Shown piece by piece: positions 42,646 through 51,917 of a stretch of 64,000 bases of DNA (positions are counted from its first letter, which is position 1; the number at the start of each line of letters is the position of its first letter). The position numbers and the translations under genes are program-made. The notes under the pieces were generated by a model that made no database searches, was not told the origin of the DNA, and saw only the letters and a program-made list of their open reading frames with translations. The DNA is from CAZDBA01 sp964503615 (GTDB lineage: Bacteria; Planctomycetota; Planctomycetia; Pirellulales; Pirellulaceae), in contig CAZDBA010000004.1 in assembly GCA_964503615.1 (NCBI GenBank), positions 1-64,000 on the forward strand, written 5' to 3'.

Positions 42646-43935
42646 ATGAACGTTGCTCAACTTATATCTGCCAAGCGTGATGGCAATGAACTCACTGAAG
42701 AGCAAATCAGTTTTATGGTCGCCGGATTTGCCAGTGACGAAATCCCTGCCTATCAAATGTCTGCCTTTGCGATGGCAATCTACTTTCAGGGGATGTCAAC
42801 CGAAGAGACCGCCTCGCTCACCCGCGCGATGATAGACTCCGGCGAGACGTTATCGTGGCCAGCGGGAAAACCAAAAGTCGACAAACATTCCACGGGCGGA
42901 ATTGGTGACAAAGTTTCCATTCCACTGGCACCGATCCTGGCCTGCTGTGATGTCGAAGTCCCCATGATCTCAGGGCGTGGTTTGGGCGCGACGGGAGGCA
43001 CCTTGGACAAGCTCGAATCGATTTCCGGCTACCGCTGCGACCTTTCGATCGACGAATTCAAAAGCGTCGTCAACTGGAACGGATGCTCGATCACAGGCGC
43101 CTCTGCCAAACTTGCGCCGGCCGATCAAAAACTGTATGCGCTGCGCGACATCACCGGTACCGTCCCTTCCGTTCCGCTAATCACTGGCAGCATTCTCAGC
43201 AAAAAGATCGCCGAAGGAATTTCCTCACTGGTTCTTGACGTAAAGTGGGGTACCGGCTCGTTCATGAAGACGCTTGAATCCGCCAGGGAGTTGGCCGATT
43301 CACTTGTAAAAGTGGGAAACAGCTTCGGGGTCAAAACAGCCGCAATCATCACCGACATGAACCAACCGCTCGGCAACATGATCGGCAACGCCGTCGAAAT
43401 AGATGAATCGGTCGACATTCTACGGGGCGAAGGACCCGAAGACGTTACGGAACTGACCCATCATCTGGCGGCTCAGTTGCTGGTTAGCTCCCAAGTCGAA
43501 TCCGATCTCAAGTCAGCGCGCAACAAAATCAACAGTGTCATCCAATCGGGTGAAGCGTTAAAGAAACTGGCCGAAATGGTAAAAAGTCACGGCGGTGACC
43601 TGGAGGCAAAGCGGGAGCGAGGCGCCGAGCACAAAGTCAAATCTTACGACGAAGGATTCGTCAGTAGAATCGACGCCGAACGATTAGGCTTGGCCGTCAT
43701 CGAAATGGGCGGCGGACGAAAGTTGCTTACCGACGAGATCGAGCATTCAGTAGGCATCGAATTTCTGGTTAAGATCGGACAGCGAATCGAAAAAGACCAA
43801 ACTGTCGCCAAAGTGTTCTGCAGCGACAAAAGCAAAGCCGAATACGCGGCCAACCTCGTCTCGCTGGCTATTGGCACCAGCCCAATCGAAGTCGAACCAA
43901 ACAAGCTGATCGTAGAAACGATTCCAGCCAGTTAG
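42646..43935 (+). CDS. deoA: Thymidine / pyrimidine-nucleoside phosphorylase
   Basis: Cytosolic enzyme that phosphorolyses thymidine (and possibly uridine) to base and (deoxy)ribose-1-phosphate; 429 residues, normal for the family. The signature GRGLGATGGTLDKLESISGY is complete. Also present are KVDKHSTGGIGDKVSI, GASAKLAPADQKLYALRD, SILSKKIAEGISSLVLDVKW (phosphate/substrate loop) and the C-terminal GIEFLVKIGQRIEKDQTVAK. Whether it is a strict thymidine phosphorylase (deoA) or the broader pyrimidine type (pdp) cannot be told from sequence by eye. Confidence 0.95.
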   Translation: MNVAQLISAKRDGNELTEEQISFMVAGFASDEIPAYQMSAFAMAIYFQGMSTEETASLTRAMIDSGETLSWPAGKPKVDKHSTGGIGDKVSIPLAPILACCDVEVPMISGRGLGATGGTLDKLESISGYRCDLSIDEFKSVVNWNGCSITGASAKLAPADQKLYALRDITGTVPSVPLITGSILSKKIAEGISSLVLDVKWGTGSFMKTLESARELADSLVKVGNSFGVKTAAIITDMNQPLGNMIGNAVEIDESVDILRGEGPEDVTELTHHLAAQLLVSSQVESDLKSARNKINSVIQSGEALKKLAEMVKSHGGDLEAKRERGAEHKVKSYDEGFVSRIDAERLGLAVIEMGGGRKLLTDEIEHSVGIEFLVKIGQRIEKDQTVAKVFCSDKSKAEYAANLVSLAIGTSPIEVEPNKLIVETIPAS

Positions 43936-43974
43936 TTTTCGTTGGCCGCTGTTTGAACAACAGCGAGCTTGGGT

Positions 43975-45231
43975 TTATCGCCCCGCCTTAAGCATCCAAC
44001 GAATATCACCAAAGTTTCCGAACTTGCTTCCGAACTCTTTGCGAAGCGCCTGCATTTGCAAACCGGTTAATTGGTTAGAGGTCAGATACAAATTCAAATC
44101 ATCGTGCCAATGGGGAGAGTCGACTAACGTTCGAACTCCTTTGAGCGTTAACCGATTCCCGGTAAGCACCAAACGCTCCAGACTTTTCAGGACCGGTGAT
44201 TCGGCGAGCACTTGTGCACCTTTATCGTTCACTTGATTCTGAGCAAGGTCGAGTGTCTTAAGGTTCGGATACCGCGAGACAATATTCTCCACCGCCGAAT
44301 TTGGCATATCTGAACCGACGACCAGAAATTTAAGATCAGGCAAGGGCCCAGAAACATTGAACGCGTCTGCAGAGTTGTGCATATAGGTTTGCACACTCAA
44401 ACTGGTGAGATTCTGTAAACCGGTCTGGATCGCACGCACCGATTTATCAGAAAAACGCCCAGCCATGTGGAGCGTATTTACGTTCTGTAAATTTGCAGAA
44501 TTGGTAAGCAAGCGAATACTGGAATCAAATTGGGAACTCAGAGACAAGGACAACAGCGACTGCATTTTCTCTGAACCAGCCAATTCAACGGCAGCCTCCC
44601 GTTCATTGGCTTCCGTGCCATATCCGTGTAGTTCAAGATGCTTCAGGGCTTCAAACGGTTCGTCTTTTCCAATGCAATGCATCAATTCAAAGTGGGACCG
44701 TCTACAAGAGATCTTTAGCGCTTCCAAATCTTGCAGGTAAGGGCTTCGAACCAGATCGCAGTATGCAGAAGCCTCCACATCGTTACTGAACATCTGGAGT
44801 TGAGCCAACCGTTGCAGGTTTTCAACTTCAGCCAGTTTTTGAAACTTGACCGATTTGCCCTTCAACGCCACCTTGCGGATCGGAGAACTGGAAAATAACG
44901 CTTCGTGATGTTTTAGAAATCGAGTGACCGTCATTTCGACGCTGTCGATAAAGCCACCGTAGGTATCTCTTACAATAGCCTCTTTGGGAACCGAGGTGAA
45001 CCAACCGTGTTGTCTGGCAACACGTCGTTCTCGGGTTCTGAGTTTTTGGCGCCGTTTGTCGAAAGGCGCGAGATCGCCCAACTCGAACTGAATTCGAATC
45101 AGCTCCGCGCGGGGATCACCGACCTCTTCCAGGTAGTCAGCGAAAACCAACCTTGCCGCTTCGTCTCGCGGTGATGCAATAATCTCGTCAATGAATGACT
45201 GATACTGTTGGTTGTTGGATTCTATTTCCAC
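43975..45231 (-). CDS. TIGR02996-domain protein with leucine-rich repeats
   Basis: A 418-residue protein, apparently cytoplasmic. The N terminus (about 8-60) is the planctomycete repeat-companion domain (FIDEIIASPRDEAARLVFAD, YLEEVGDPRAELIRIQFEL). It is followed by irregular LRR units: LQNLTSLSVQTY, YPNLKTLDLAQNQVNDKGAQ, and SLERLVLTGNRLTLKGVRTL near the C terminus. These proteins form a large lineage-specific family; the role is unknown, probably protein binding. Sixty-six bp downstream of aceF, possibly read through from the PDH operon. Confidence 0.88.
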   Translation of the reverse strand: MEIESNNQQYQSFIDEIIASPRDEAARLVFADYLEEVGDPRAELIRIQFELGDLAPFDKRRQKLRTRERRVARQHGWFTSVPKEAIVRDTYGGFIDSVEMTVTRFLKHHEALFSSSPIRKVALKGKSVKFQKLAEVENLQRLAQLQMFSNDVEASAYCDLVRSPYLQDLEALKISCRRSHFELMHCIGKDEPFEALKHLELHGYGTEANEREAAVELAGSEKMQSLLSLSLSSQFDSSIRLLTNSANLQNVNTLHMAGRFSDKSVRAIQTGLQNLTSLSVQTYMHNSADAFNVSGPLPDLKFLVVGSDMPNSAVENIVSRYPNLKTLDLAQNQVNDKGAQVLAESPVLKSLERLVLTGNRLTLKGVRTLVDSPHWHDDLNLYLTSNQLTGLQMQALRKEFGSKFGNFGDIRWMLKAGR

Positions 45232-45297
45232 AATCAGTTACTCGAACTTGGACATAACTTACAGTATGCCTCATTATGGCCGAGTTCCTGCGATCGC

Positions 45298-46584
45298 TTA
45301 AAGGGCCAAAAGCAACTTGTTGGGAGATTCGAGAAATTCGATCACGTCGTTCAAGAATCGTGCCGCTGCTCCGCCGTCGATTAGACGATGATCGTAGGAG
45401 ATGCTAAGTGGCATCATCAGGCGGATCATGATTTCGTCACCAACGACAACAGGCATCTTGCGAGATCGACCGGCCAGCAGAATCGCAGTCTCGGGAGTAT
45501 TAATGATAGGAGTCGAATACGTTCCGCCGATCGCGCCCAAGTTGCTGATGGTGAACGTACCGCCGCGAAGATCATCCACACCAAAATCGCCATTGCGAAC
45601 CTTAGTCGCCATGTCACCAAGCGACTTGGCAATATCTGGAATCGCCATTTTGTCCGCATCTCGAAGAGATGGCACAACCAACCCGCGGTCGGTGTCGACA
45701 GCGATGCCGACGTTGACGTACTCTTTGTAGATAATCTGCCCGGCGTCCAAGTCGATCGAGGCATTGATTACCGGATGAGCCTTGAGTGCCATCGCAACCG
45801 CCTTGATCAAAAACGGCATCGTGGTCAGCTTGATTCCGCGTTCGGCGTAATCGCCTTTGTTGTTTTGGCGCAACGCTTCCAGGTCGGTTACATCGGCGTC
45901 GTCAAAGTTAGTCACACGTGGACAAGTCTCCCATGACTCGTGCATCTTTCGCGCGATCGTTTGACGGATCTTGGGCATTTTCTCGATTCGAACAGGTCCG
46001 AATCCATCGGACTGTCCTATGCCACTGCCTGTCGCAACGCGACCGCCGCTTCCTCGCACGACTTTCATGATGTCTTCACGAGTGATCCGTCCCGATTCGC
46101 CGCTACCGGCAACGGCATTCAAATCGATGCCAACTTCACGAGCCAAACGTCGCATCGCAGGTCCGGCGGCAACTGCGCCCGCCCCATTGTTGGTTACTGG
46201 AGGTGCCGGAGCAGTAGGTGCGGGTGGTGGCGTTGGCGCCGGTGCAGGTGGGGCTGGAGTTTCTGCAGCAGGTGGAGCTGGTGCAGGTTCTGGAGCGGGC
46301 GGCGGAGTTGGAGGAGCCGCAGCGGCTGGCGCTGGGGCGGCCGCTTCGCTGGGTTCAATCGAAACTATCACGCTGCCAACGGAAACCGCATCGCCCTCGG
46401 CAACATGGATCGCCGTAATTTTGCCAGCGATTTCTGCTGGTACGTTTACTGTCGCCTTGTCAGTTTCCAATTCAACAAGCGCCTCGTTTTTCTCGACCGT
46501 ATCACCGACCGAAACAAAAATCTCAAGCACGTCCCCTGAGTCAACGCCTTCGCCCAATGCAGGCAACTTAATTTCTACAGCCAT
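45298..46584 (-). CDS. aceF: Dihydrolipoamide acetyltransferase (E2) of pyruvate dehydrogenase
   Basis: Core subunit of the pyruvate dehydrogenase complex, transferring the acetyl group to CoA; 428 residues. One lipoyl domain (1-76) with the acceptor lysine in ELETDKATVNV (Lys43), a long Pro/Ala hinge (about 80-131), a peripheral subunit-binding domain (about 141-176, MRRLAREVGIDLNAVAG then ESGRITREDIM), and the catalytic domain ending SYDHRLIDGGAAARFLNDV with the active-site His and Asp. The Pro/Ala hinge creates long antisense open frames that are not genes. Downstream of aceE by about 100 bp on the same strand; no E3 (lpd) gene in the window. Confidence 0.96.
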   Translation of the reverse strand: MAVEIKLPALGEGVDSGDVLEIFVSVGDTVEKNEALVELETDKATVNVPAEIAGKITAIHVAEGDAVSVGSVIVSIEPSEAAAPAPAAAAPPTPPPAPEPAPAPPAAETPAPPAPAPTPPPAPTAPAPPVTNNGAGAVAAGPAMRRLAREVGIDLNAVAGSGESGRITREDIMKVVRGSGGRVATGSGIGQSDGFGPVRIEKMPKIRQTIARKMHESWETCPRVTNFDDADVTDLEALRQNNKGDYAERGIKLTTMPFLIKAVAMALKAHPVINASIDLDAGQIIYKEYVNVGIAVDTDRGLVVPSLRDADKMAIPDIAKSLGDMATKVRNGDFGVDDLRGGTFTISNLGAIGGTYSTPIINTPETAILLAGRSRKMPVVVGDEIMIRLMMPLSISYDHRLIDGGAAARFLNDVIEFLESPNKLLLAL

Positions 46585-46687
46585 GTTTTCTTTGTTCGAC
46601 TAAATATTTTTGGATCGTTATTTGCTGGCGGTCAAACCTGCAAAACATCTTGAAAAATCAAAACGTACTAAGCATTCGGCTTAAACG

Positions 46688-49405
46688 TTAGGCGTACAAT
46701 GGATTTTGCTTTTCCGGATCGATTCCCAGTTCCTGAATCGCCTTGGCAACATCCTCTTTGCTGATCTTGCCTTCGGCAGCCAACTGAGTGAGTGTACCCA
46801 AGACGACAAATGGAGCATTAACTTCGAAGTGGTTTCTAAGTGCTTCGCGAGTTTCGCTGCGACCCATTCCATCACAACCCAACACAAACATGTTGCCCGG
46901 CAGGAATCTTGCGACTTGTTCGCTGTGAGCTCGCACGTAATCACTGGCAGCGATGAAAGGACCTTCTGAGCCTTCCAAGACCGTTTCGAGGTAGCTTTTC
47001 CTCGGAGTCTCAGTTGGGTGCAACATATTCCAGCGAGCACATTCCTGAGCGTCGCGGCCCAGTTGGGTGTAGCTGGTGACACTCCAAACGTCGCTGGAGA
47101 TTCCGAATTTTTCACCCAACAACTGTTGAGCTTCGAGTACACAGTTCATGATCGCACCACTGCCGAACAGTTGCACACGTGGCTTCGAAGAGTCGGCTTC
47201 GTAGTTGCGGAATTTGTAGATCCCTTTGACGATTCCCTCTTCACAACCTTCAGGCATTTCCGGCATCACGTAATTTTCGTTGCCAACCATGATGTAGTAG
47301 ATCGCGGTTTCGCCTTCTTGATACATCTTTTTAAGACCATCAAAGACGATCACTGCTGTCTCGTAATGGAAAGCAGGATCAAACGCTCGTACAGTTGGGA
47401 AAGCCATCGCGTTCAACAGGCTGTGCCCGTCCTGATGCTGAAGCCCTTCGCCGTTGAGAGTCGTGCGTCCGGCAGTTCCGCCCAGCAGGAATCCTTTGGC
47501 TCGCGCATCTGCGGCGGCCCAGATCAGATCGCCAACACGTTGAAAACCGAACATCGAGTAGAAGATGTAAAACGGAATCATGTTCACACCATGACAGCTG
47601 TAAGCGGTACCTGCCGCCACAAACGAAGACAGTGAACCGGCTTCGGAGATACCCTCTTCCAACAGCTGGCCATCTGTAGACTCACGATACTTGGCGAGAA
47701 TGTCAGAATCGACTGGCTCGTACAACTGGCCAACGTGCGAGTAGATACCAACTTCGTTGAACATACCTTCCATACCGAAGGTACGAGATTCGTCAGGAAC
47801 GATCGGAACAATGTTCTTGCCGATTTTTTTGTCTTTGCACAAACGACTCAGCAGTGCAACCGCACCCATCGTTGTAGAAATCTCTTTGCCGTTGTAACGA
47901 TCAACAACCTTGCGCTGCTCTGCGAAAGTTGGGACTTCGTCAAAAAGCGGTGGTTCTGTGGGGCGTGTTGGTACCGGTCCGCCCAGCGCCTCACGACGCT
48001 CTTTCATGTACTTAATTTCAGGGCTGTCTTCCGATAGTTTGTAAAACGGTGCGTTGACAACTTCTTCGTCCGAAATCGGAATACCGAAGCGACTGCGGAA
48101 CTCAAGCAACTCTGCTTCGTTCATCGTTTTATTGTTGTGGGCAACGTTGCGGCCTTCGCCCCCTTCGCCCAAACCGTATCCCTTGATCGTCTTGGCAAGG
48201 ATTACCGTTGGACGACCTTTGGTGTCGATCGCGTTCTTGAATGCTGCATAAACCTTCTCAGGATCGTGACCACCGCGACGCATCGATTCCAATTTATCGT
48301 CACCGTAGCTACTGACCATATCCAAAACTTCTGGATACTTGCCAAAGAAGTGCTCACGGATGTAAGAACCTGGCATGACGACGTACTTCTGATATTGGCC
48401 GTCGACCACTTCGCCCATTCGTTTAACGAGCATGCCCGATTCGTCTTTTTGCAGAAGGGGATCCCAATCATCGCCCCAGACGACTTTGACTACGTTCCAG
48501 CCCGCACCGCGGAAGATCGCTTCGAGTTCCTGGATAATTTTCCCGTTACCACGAACCGGACCGTCCAGACGTTGCAAGTTACAGTTGATCACGAACGTCA
48601 GGTTGTCCAGACGCTCACGAGCCGCCAACGTGATCGCGCCCAATGTTTCAGGCTCGTCACATTCACCATCGCCCAGGAACGCCCATACGCGTTGGTTCGA
48701 GGTGTCTTTGATTCCGCGGTCACGCAAGTATTCGTTGAAACGAGCTTGGTAGATCGCCATGATCGGGGCAAGGCCCATCGAGACCGTAGGGTATTCCCAG
48801 AAATCGGGCATCAGCCACGGGTGTGGGTATGAGCTAAGTCCCGGATGCGTTTGAAGTTCACGGCGGAAGTTATCCAAGTGTTGATCGTTCAAGCGGCCTT
48901 CGACGAACGCTCGGGCATAAACGCCAGGAGAACCGTGCCCCTGGAAATAGATCGAGTCGCCATCGAAACCGGATTCACCACGACCACGGAAAAAGTGATT
49001 GTAGGCCACGTCGTACAACGTTGCCGAAGAGGCAAACGTCGAAATGTGTCCGCCAATCCCTTTAAAGTTCTTGTTAGCTTTGACGACCATCGCCATCGCG
49101 TTCCAACGGACGATACTTTTGATACGACGCTCGATCTCGCGGTTGCCAGGGTAGGGCGGTTGCTTGTCGACTGGGATCGTATTGATGTAAGGCGTGTTCA
49201 AAGGCATCGGGAGATCGACACCTTCGTTCTTGGCTTTCGCATCCAGCATCGCCAGCAAGTATTTGGCTCTCTCGGGGCCTTTGCTGTTGATCACATACTC
49301 AAGTGAATCGATCCACTCTTGTGTTTCGACTGGATCCATATCTGGAGTTTGGGATACGGGAGTTTCATCCGCTGAGTCAGGAGTTGATTTCATCACGTCC
49401 GACAT
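46688..49405 (-). CDS. aceE: Pyruvate dehydrogenase E1 component, homodimeric type
   Basis: Thiamine-diphosphate-dependent decarboxylase of the PDH complex, 905 residues, the size of the homodimeric (E. coli AceE) type rather than the alpha/beta type. The ThDP motif GDGECDEPE (245-253)...NCNLQRLDGPVRGNG (274-288) is present, as are GGHISTFASSATLYD, FYIFYSMFGFQRVGDLIWAA (aromatic active-site region) and GTAGRTTLNGEGLQHQDGHS. Forms an operon with aceF. Links glycolysis to the TCA cycle in the cytosol. Confidence 0.97.
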   Translation of the reverse strand: MSDVMKSTPDSADETPVSQTPDMDPVETQEWIDSLEYVINSKGPERAKYLLAMLDAKAKNEGVDLPMPLNTPYINTIPVDKQPPYPGNREIERRIKSIVRWNAMAMVVKANKNFKGIGGHISTFASSATLYDVAYNHFFRGRGESGFDGDSIYFQGHGSPGVYARAFVEGRLNDQHLDNFRRELQTHPGLSSYPHPWLMPDFWEYPTVSMGLAPIMAIYQARFNEYLRDRGIKDTSNQRVWAFLGDGECDEPETLGAITLAARERLDNLTFVINCNLQRLDGPVRGNGKIIQELEAIFRGAGWNVVKVVWGDDWDPLLQKDESGMLVKRMGEVVDGQYQKYVVMPGSYIREHFFGKYPEVLDMVSSYGDDKLESMRRGGHDPEKVYAAFKNAIDTKGRPTVILAKTIKGYGLGEGGEGRNVAHNNKTMNEAELLEFRSRFGIPISDEEVVNAPFYKLSEDSPEIKYMKERREALGGPVPTRPTEPPLFDEVPTFAEQRKVVDRYNGKEISTTMGAVALLSRLCKDKKIGKNIVPIVPDESRTFGMEGMFNEVGIYSHVGQLYEPVDSDILAKYRESTDGQLLEEGISEAGSLSSFVAAGTAYSCHGVNMIPFYIFYSMFGFQRVGDLIWAAADARAKGFLLGGTAGRTTLNGEGLQHQDGHSLLNAMAFPTVRAFDPAFHYETAVIVFDGLKKMYQEGETAIYYIMVGNENYVMPEMPEGCEEGIVKGIYKFRNYEADSSKPRVQLFGSGAIMNCVLEAQQLLGEKFGISSDVWSVTSYTQLGRDAQECARWNMLHPTETPRKSYLETVLEGSEGPFIAASDYVRAHSEQVARFLPGNMFVLGCDGMGRSETREALRNHFEVNAPFVVLGTLTQLAAEGKISKEDVAKAIQELGIDPEKQNPLYA

Positions 49406-49669
49406 TCGTTACCTTAGGGTTTCGTTCTTACATTTACTGGTTGCGGAGGCCGTGCGCACCGCAATCGAAGCCTTCAACCAAATTTTATTCGGCGAAGTCA
49501 AAGAGTATTGGGTCGAATATTATTTCCGCTCAATTCAACACGCAAATTCTCTAAAACATAAAGTGATTCGTAAAGCCGTCCGATGCGAAGAGGCCCAAAA
49601 TAAAGAATCGCTGCCCCCCCCAAACATGGCTTTGAGGCAGTCTATTTAACGCAATGGGAAATATTTTGC

Positions 49670-50662
49670 CTAAACATGCAACTCGACAATATCTTTGTCT
49701 TTTACGACATAATCGCCTTGAACCGTCGTCGCGTCATGAACTTCCTCTCCCCAGACTTTGGCAGATTTGAAATTTCGGGCAATATCTGCATGAATTAAGG
49801 CGGCAACCTCCATCACGGTGCCACCTTGTGGCAAGGTAAATGGATTTTCCATATCGGGCTGTTTACCGGGCTGTTTCGTATAGACCCTTACAACGTCCAA
49901 CGATTTAAAAATCGCATCGGCCAGCTCTGCGACTCCGATCCCTTGAGTTGCAGAGATTCGATACTCTTCAAGATCCGGCTGGATGATCTCGCTAAAGAAG
50001 GCCAACCGATCGGTCGCCTCAACCAAGTCGATTTTGTTAAACACGAGTAACGTTTTCGTATAAGTCACACCCACATCCTGCTCATCAAAGTAACTGCGGC
50101 GTGCAAAACGTGTCTTTGAGCTCTGCACGCGTTGGCAAAGTTCCTTGAGTTGGTCGCCGCCATCGTCGCTGCCAAGATCCACCATCAACAGGACCAAGTC
50201 CGCGCCTCGGATTAGAGATTGGACCGTGGGTGTGAAAAGGTCGTTAGTGACCGGCGGCGTATCGATCACCTGAATCAAGACGTCTTCCCACGGCATCATC
50301 CCCACACTTGGTTCGCGTGTTGTAAACGGATACTCGGCAACCTCAGGTGTCGCACGCGTGCAATGTGCGAGCAATTGGCTTTTACCTGCGTTGGGCCCGC
50401 CGACGATAACGACTCGCCCGGCTCCCTGTCGTGGGAATTTGACCGTCGTCTTCGCGCCACTGGATTTGCCCAATCCCGCAGCGAGCTCTTTTTTCAGTTT
50501 ACTGATCTTCTGTTTTAGATCGGCTTGCATCTTGTCGGTGCCCTTGTGCTTGGGCAGTTCGACAAGCATGACTTGCAAACACTCCAATTCCTCATGCGGA
50601 GTCTGCGCGCGGCGCAACGCTCGTTCCGCGCGGTGATATTGCTGAGTCAAATTGGCGGGCAT
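49670..50662 (-). CDS. DRG/Obg-type GTPase with C-terminal TGS domain
   Basis: A 330-residue cytosolic GTPase. An N-terminal helical hairpin (about 1-65) precedes the G domain: P-loop GGPNAGKS (88-95), switch region YPFTTREPSVG, DTPP (134-137), NKID (209-212) and SATQGIGVAEL. It ends in a TGS domain (about 255-330, DMENPFTLPQGGTVMEVAAL... DYVVKDKDIVELHV). This arrangement is that of the DRG branch (otherwise best known from archaea and eukaryotes) and differs from bacterial Obg, which has an N-terminal glycine-rich fold. A ribosome-associated role is inferred from the family. Confidence 0.88.
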   Translation of the reverse strand: MPANLTQQYHRAERALRRAQTPHEELECLQVMLVELPKHKGTDKMQADLKQKISKLKKELAAGLGKSSGAKTTVKFPRQGAGRVVIVGGPNAGKSQLLAHCTRATPEVAEYPFTTREPSVGMMPWEDVLIQVIDTPPVTNDLFTPTVQSLIRGADLVLLMVDLGSDDGGDQLKELCQRVQSSKTRFARRSYFDEQDVGVTYTKTLLVFNKIDLVEATDRLAFFSEIIQPDLEEYRISATQGIGVAELADAIFKSLDVVRVYTKQPGKQPDMENPFTLPQGGTVMEVAALIHADIARNFKSAKVWGEEVHDATTVQGDYVVKDKDIVELHV

Positions 50663-51263
50663 GAATGAATTTCAAAGTCGCAAGAGAGAGTGGCTTATCA
50701 GACGAAGTATAAAACTCAATCGGGCCAACGACAACTTGAAACGGCTTGCATACTTTTGCCGTAGTGGCATTCGCCAGAATTCCTTCGTTGCAGAAGTGTT
50801 CAGGACTGCTTTCGAAGTCCACTACAAGTTGTGAGCGTCAAGGCGGGAATAATCGGCAGTTACTGGCTCGATTATAAAGATTTACGCCAACCGGAAGTGT
50901 AACGCTTTGGTAACCAACCACCCTTGCCAAGAAATAAAAAAGGTGACTACAAGTTCATCTCCCTGCAGTCACCAAACCCGGTACGGGTCGCGTGGTCTTT
51001 CGTCGAAACGATTAAATAGCATTGCATTTAACCGAATTCAGTTGAGCGACTCGACCGCAAGCATCCGCCAATGCTCCATTTTCAAAACCACATGAAAACC
51101 AGTCTTCGTTGCTACTTGAAACGTATGTCAATAAACTTCCTCTTTGCTAAACTCTGTGGAATCTTTTGCAGCGTTTATCGAAAAGACGTGCCAGTTATGC
51201 GGGCAAGTGCTTTCGAGCAACATGTTTAATTTTTGAAACATCAAGATAGATTTGAGGTAGAAA
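50663..51263. other. Divergent intergenic region between the GTPase gene and rdgB
   Basis: About 600 bp without a credible gene. It contains GGTGACT...AGTCACC (50942-50973) followed by ACCCG-gta-CGGGT (50976-50988), two adjacent small hairpins that could belong to a leader or small RNA, but nothing decisive is seen. Confidence 0.45.
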
Positions 51264-51899
51264 ATGGCTGATTTTTGCTTGGTACTCGGAACACGAAACG
51301 CAAAAAAACGCCGTGAACTATCGCCTCTTCTCGCTCCTTATCCGATCGAATTAAAAACACTGGACGATTTTCCCAGTTCGGTCGAAGTCGAAGAAACTGG
51401 CTCAACGTTCGCCGCCAATGCAGAACTGAAAGCGGTTGAGCAAGCGCTTGCCGTCGGGCAGTGGGTCATGGGCGAGGACAGTGGAATCAGCGTCGCGGCG
51501 CTGGACGGCCGGCCTGGCATCTACTCGGCTCGATACTCCGATCCCGATGCGACTGACGAGAAAAACAATGTGAAACTGCTGGAGGAAATGGCCAACGTCC
51601 CAACAGAAAAACGAACAGCTTGGTACACCTGCTCAATGTGCCTGGCCGATCCCCAAGGACAAGTTCACGTAAGAACCGAAGCCTACTGTTACGGACGGAT
51701 TCTAAACGAGCAAAAGGGAAGCGGCGGTTTCGGCTACGACCCAATGTTTGAACTGCCCGAGTACGGACTGACGTTCGGTGAACTGGGCGACGCGGTCAAA
51801 TCGCTCCTCAGCCATCGCGCTCGAGCAACTCGGATGTTTCTGCCTAAGCTGCTGAAGATCGTCGAAGAACACAAAAGAAAGTCTCGGACTCGGTACTAA
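51264..51899 (+). CDS. rdgB: RdgB/HAM1-type non-canonical purine NTP pyrophosphatase
   Basis: House-cleaning enzyme that hydrolyses ITP/XTP (dITP) to monophosphates in the cytosol; 211 residues, normal length. Family features are GTRNAKKRREL (start of the substrate loop), GSTFAANAELKA, VMGEDSGISVAALDGRPG (metal-binding Glu/Asp), GGFGYDPMFELPEYGLTFGE and SHRARATR. The start follows a GAGGTAG purine stretch at a suitable distance. Convergent with holB. Confidence 0.95.
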   Translation: MADFCLVLGTRNAKKRRELSPLLAPYPIELKTLDDFPSSVEVEETGSTFAANAELKAVEQALAVGQWVMGEDSGISVAALDGRPGIYSARYSDPDATDEKNNVKLLEEMANVPTEKRTAWYTCSMCLADPQGQVHVRTEAYCYGRILNEQKGSGGFGYDPMFELPEYGLTFGELGDAVKSLLSHRARATRMFLPKLLKIVEEHKRKSRTRY

Positions 51900-51917
51900 A
51901 GGCAACGATGTCTCAGC

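Noticed and set aside
45388..46603. Long plus-strand frames antisense to aceF
   Set aside because: Created by the Pro/Ala hinge and codon bias of aceF; residues are repetitive Gly/Ala/Arg/Trp without any motif.
48137..48832. 231-codon plus-strand frame antisense to aceE
   Set aside because: Lies wholly within aceE, whose motifs are clear; no family resemblance.
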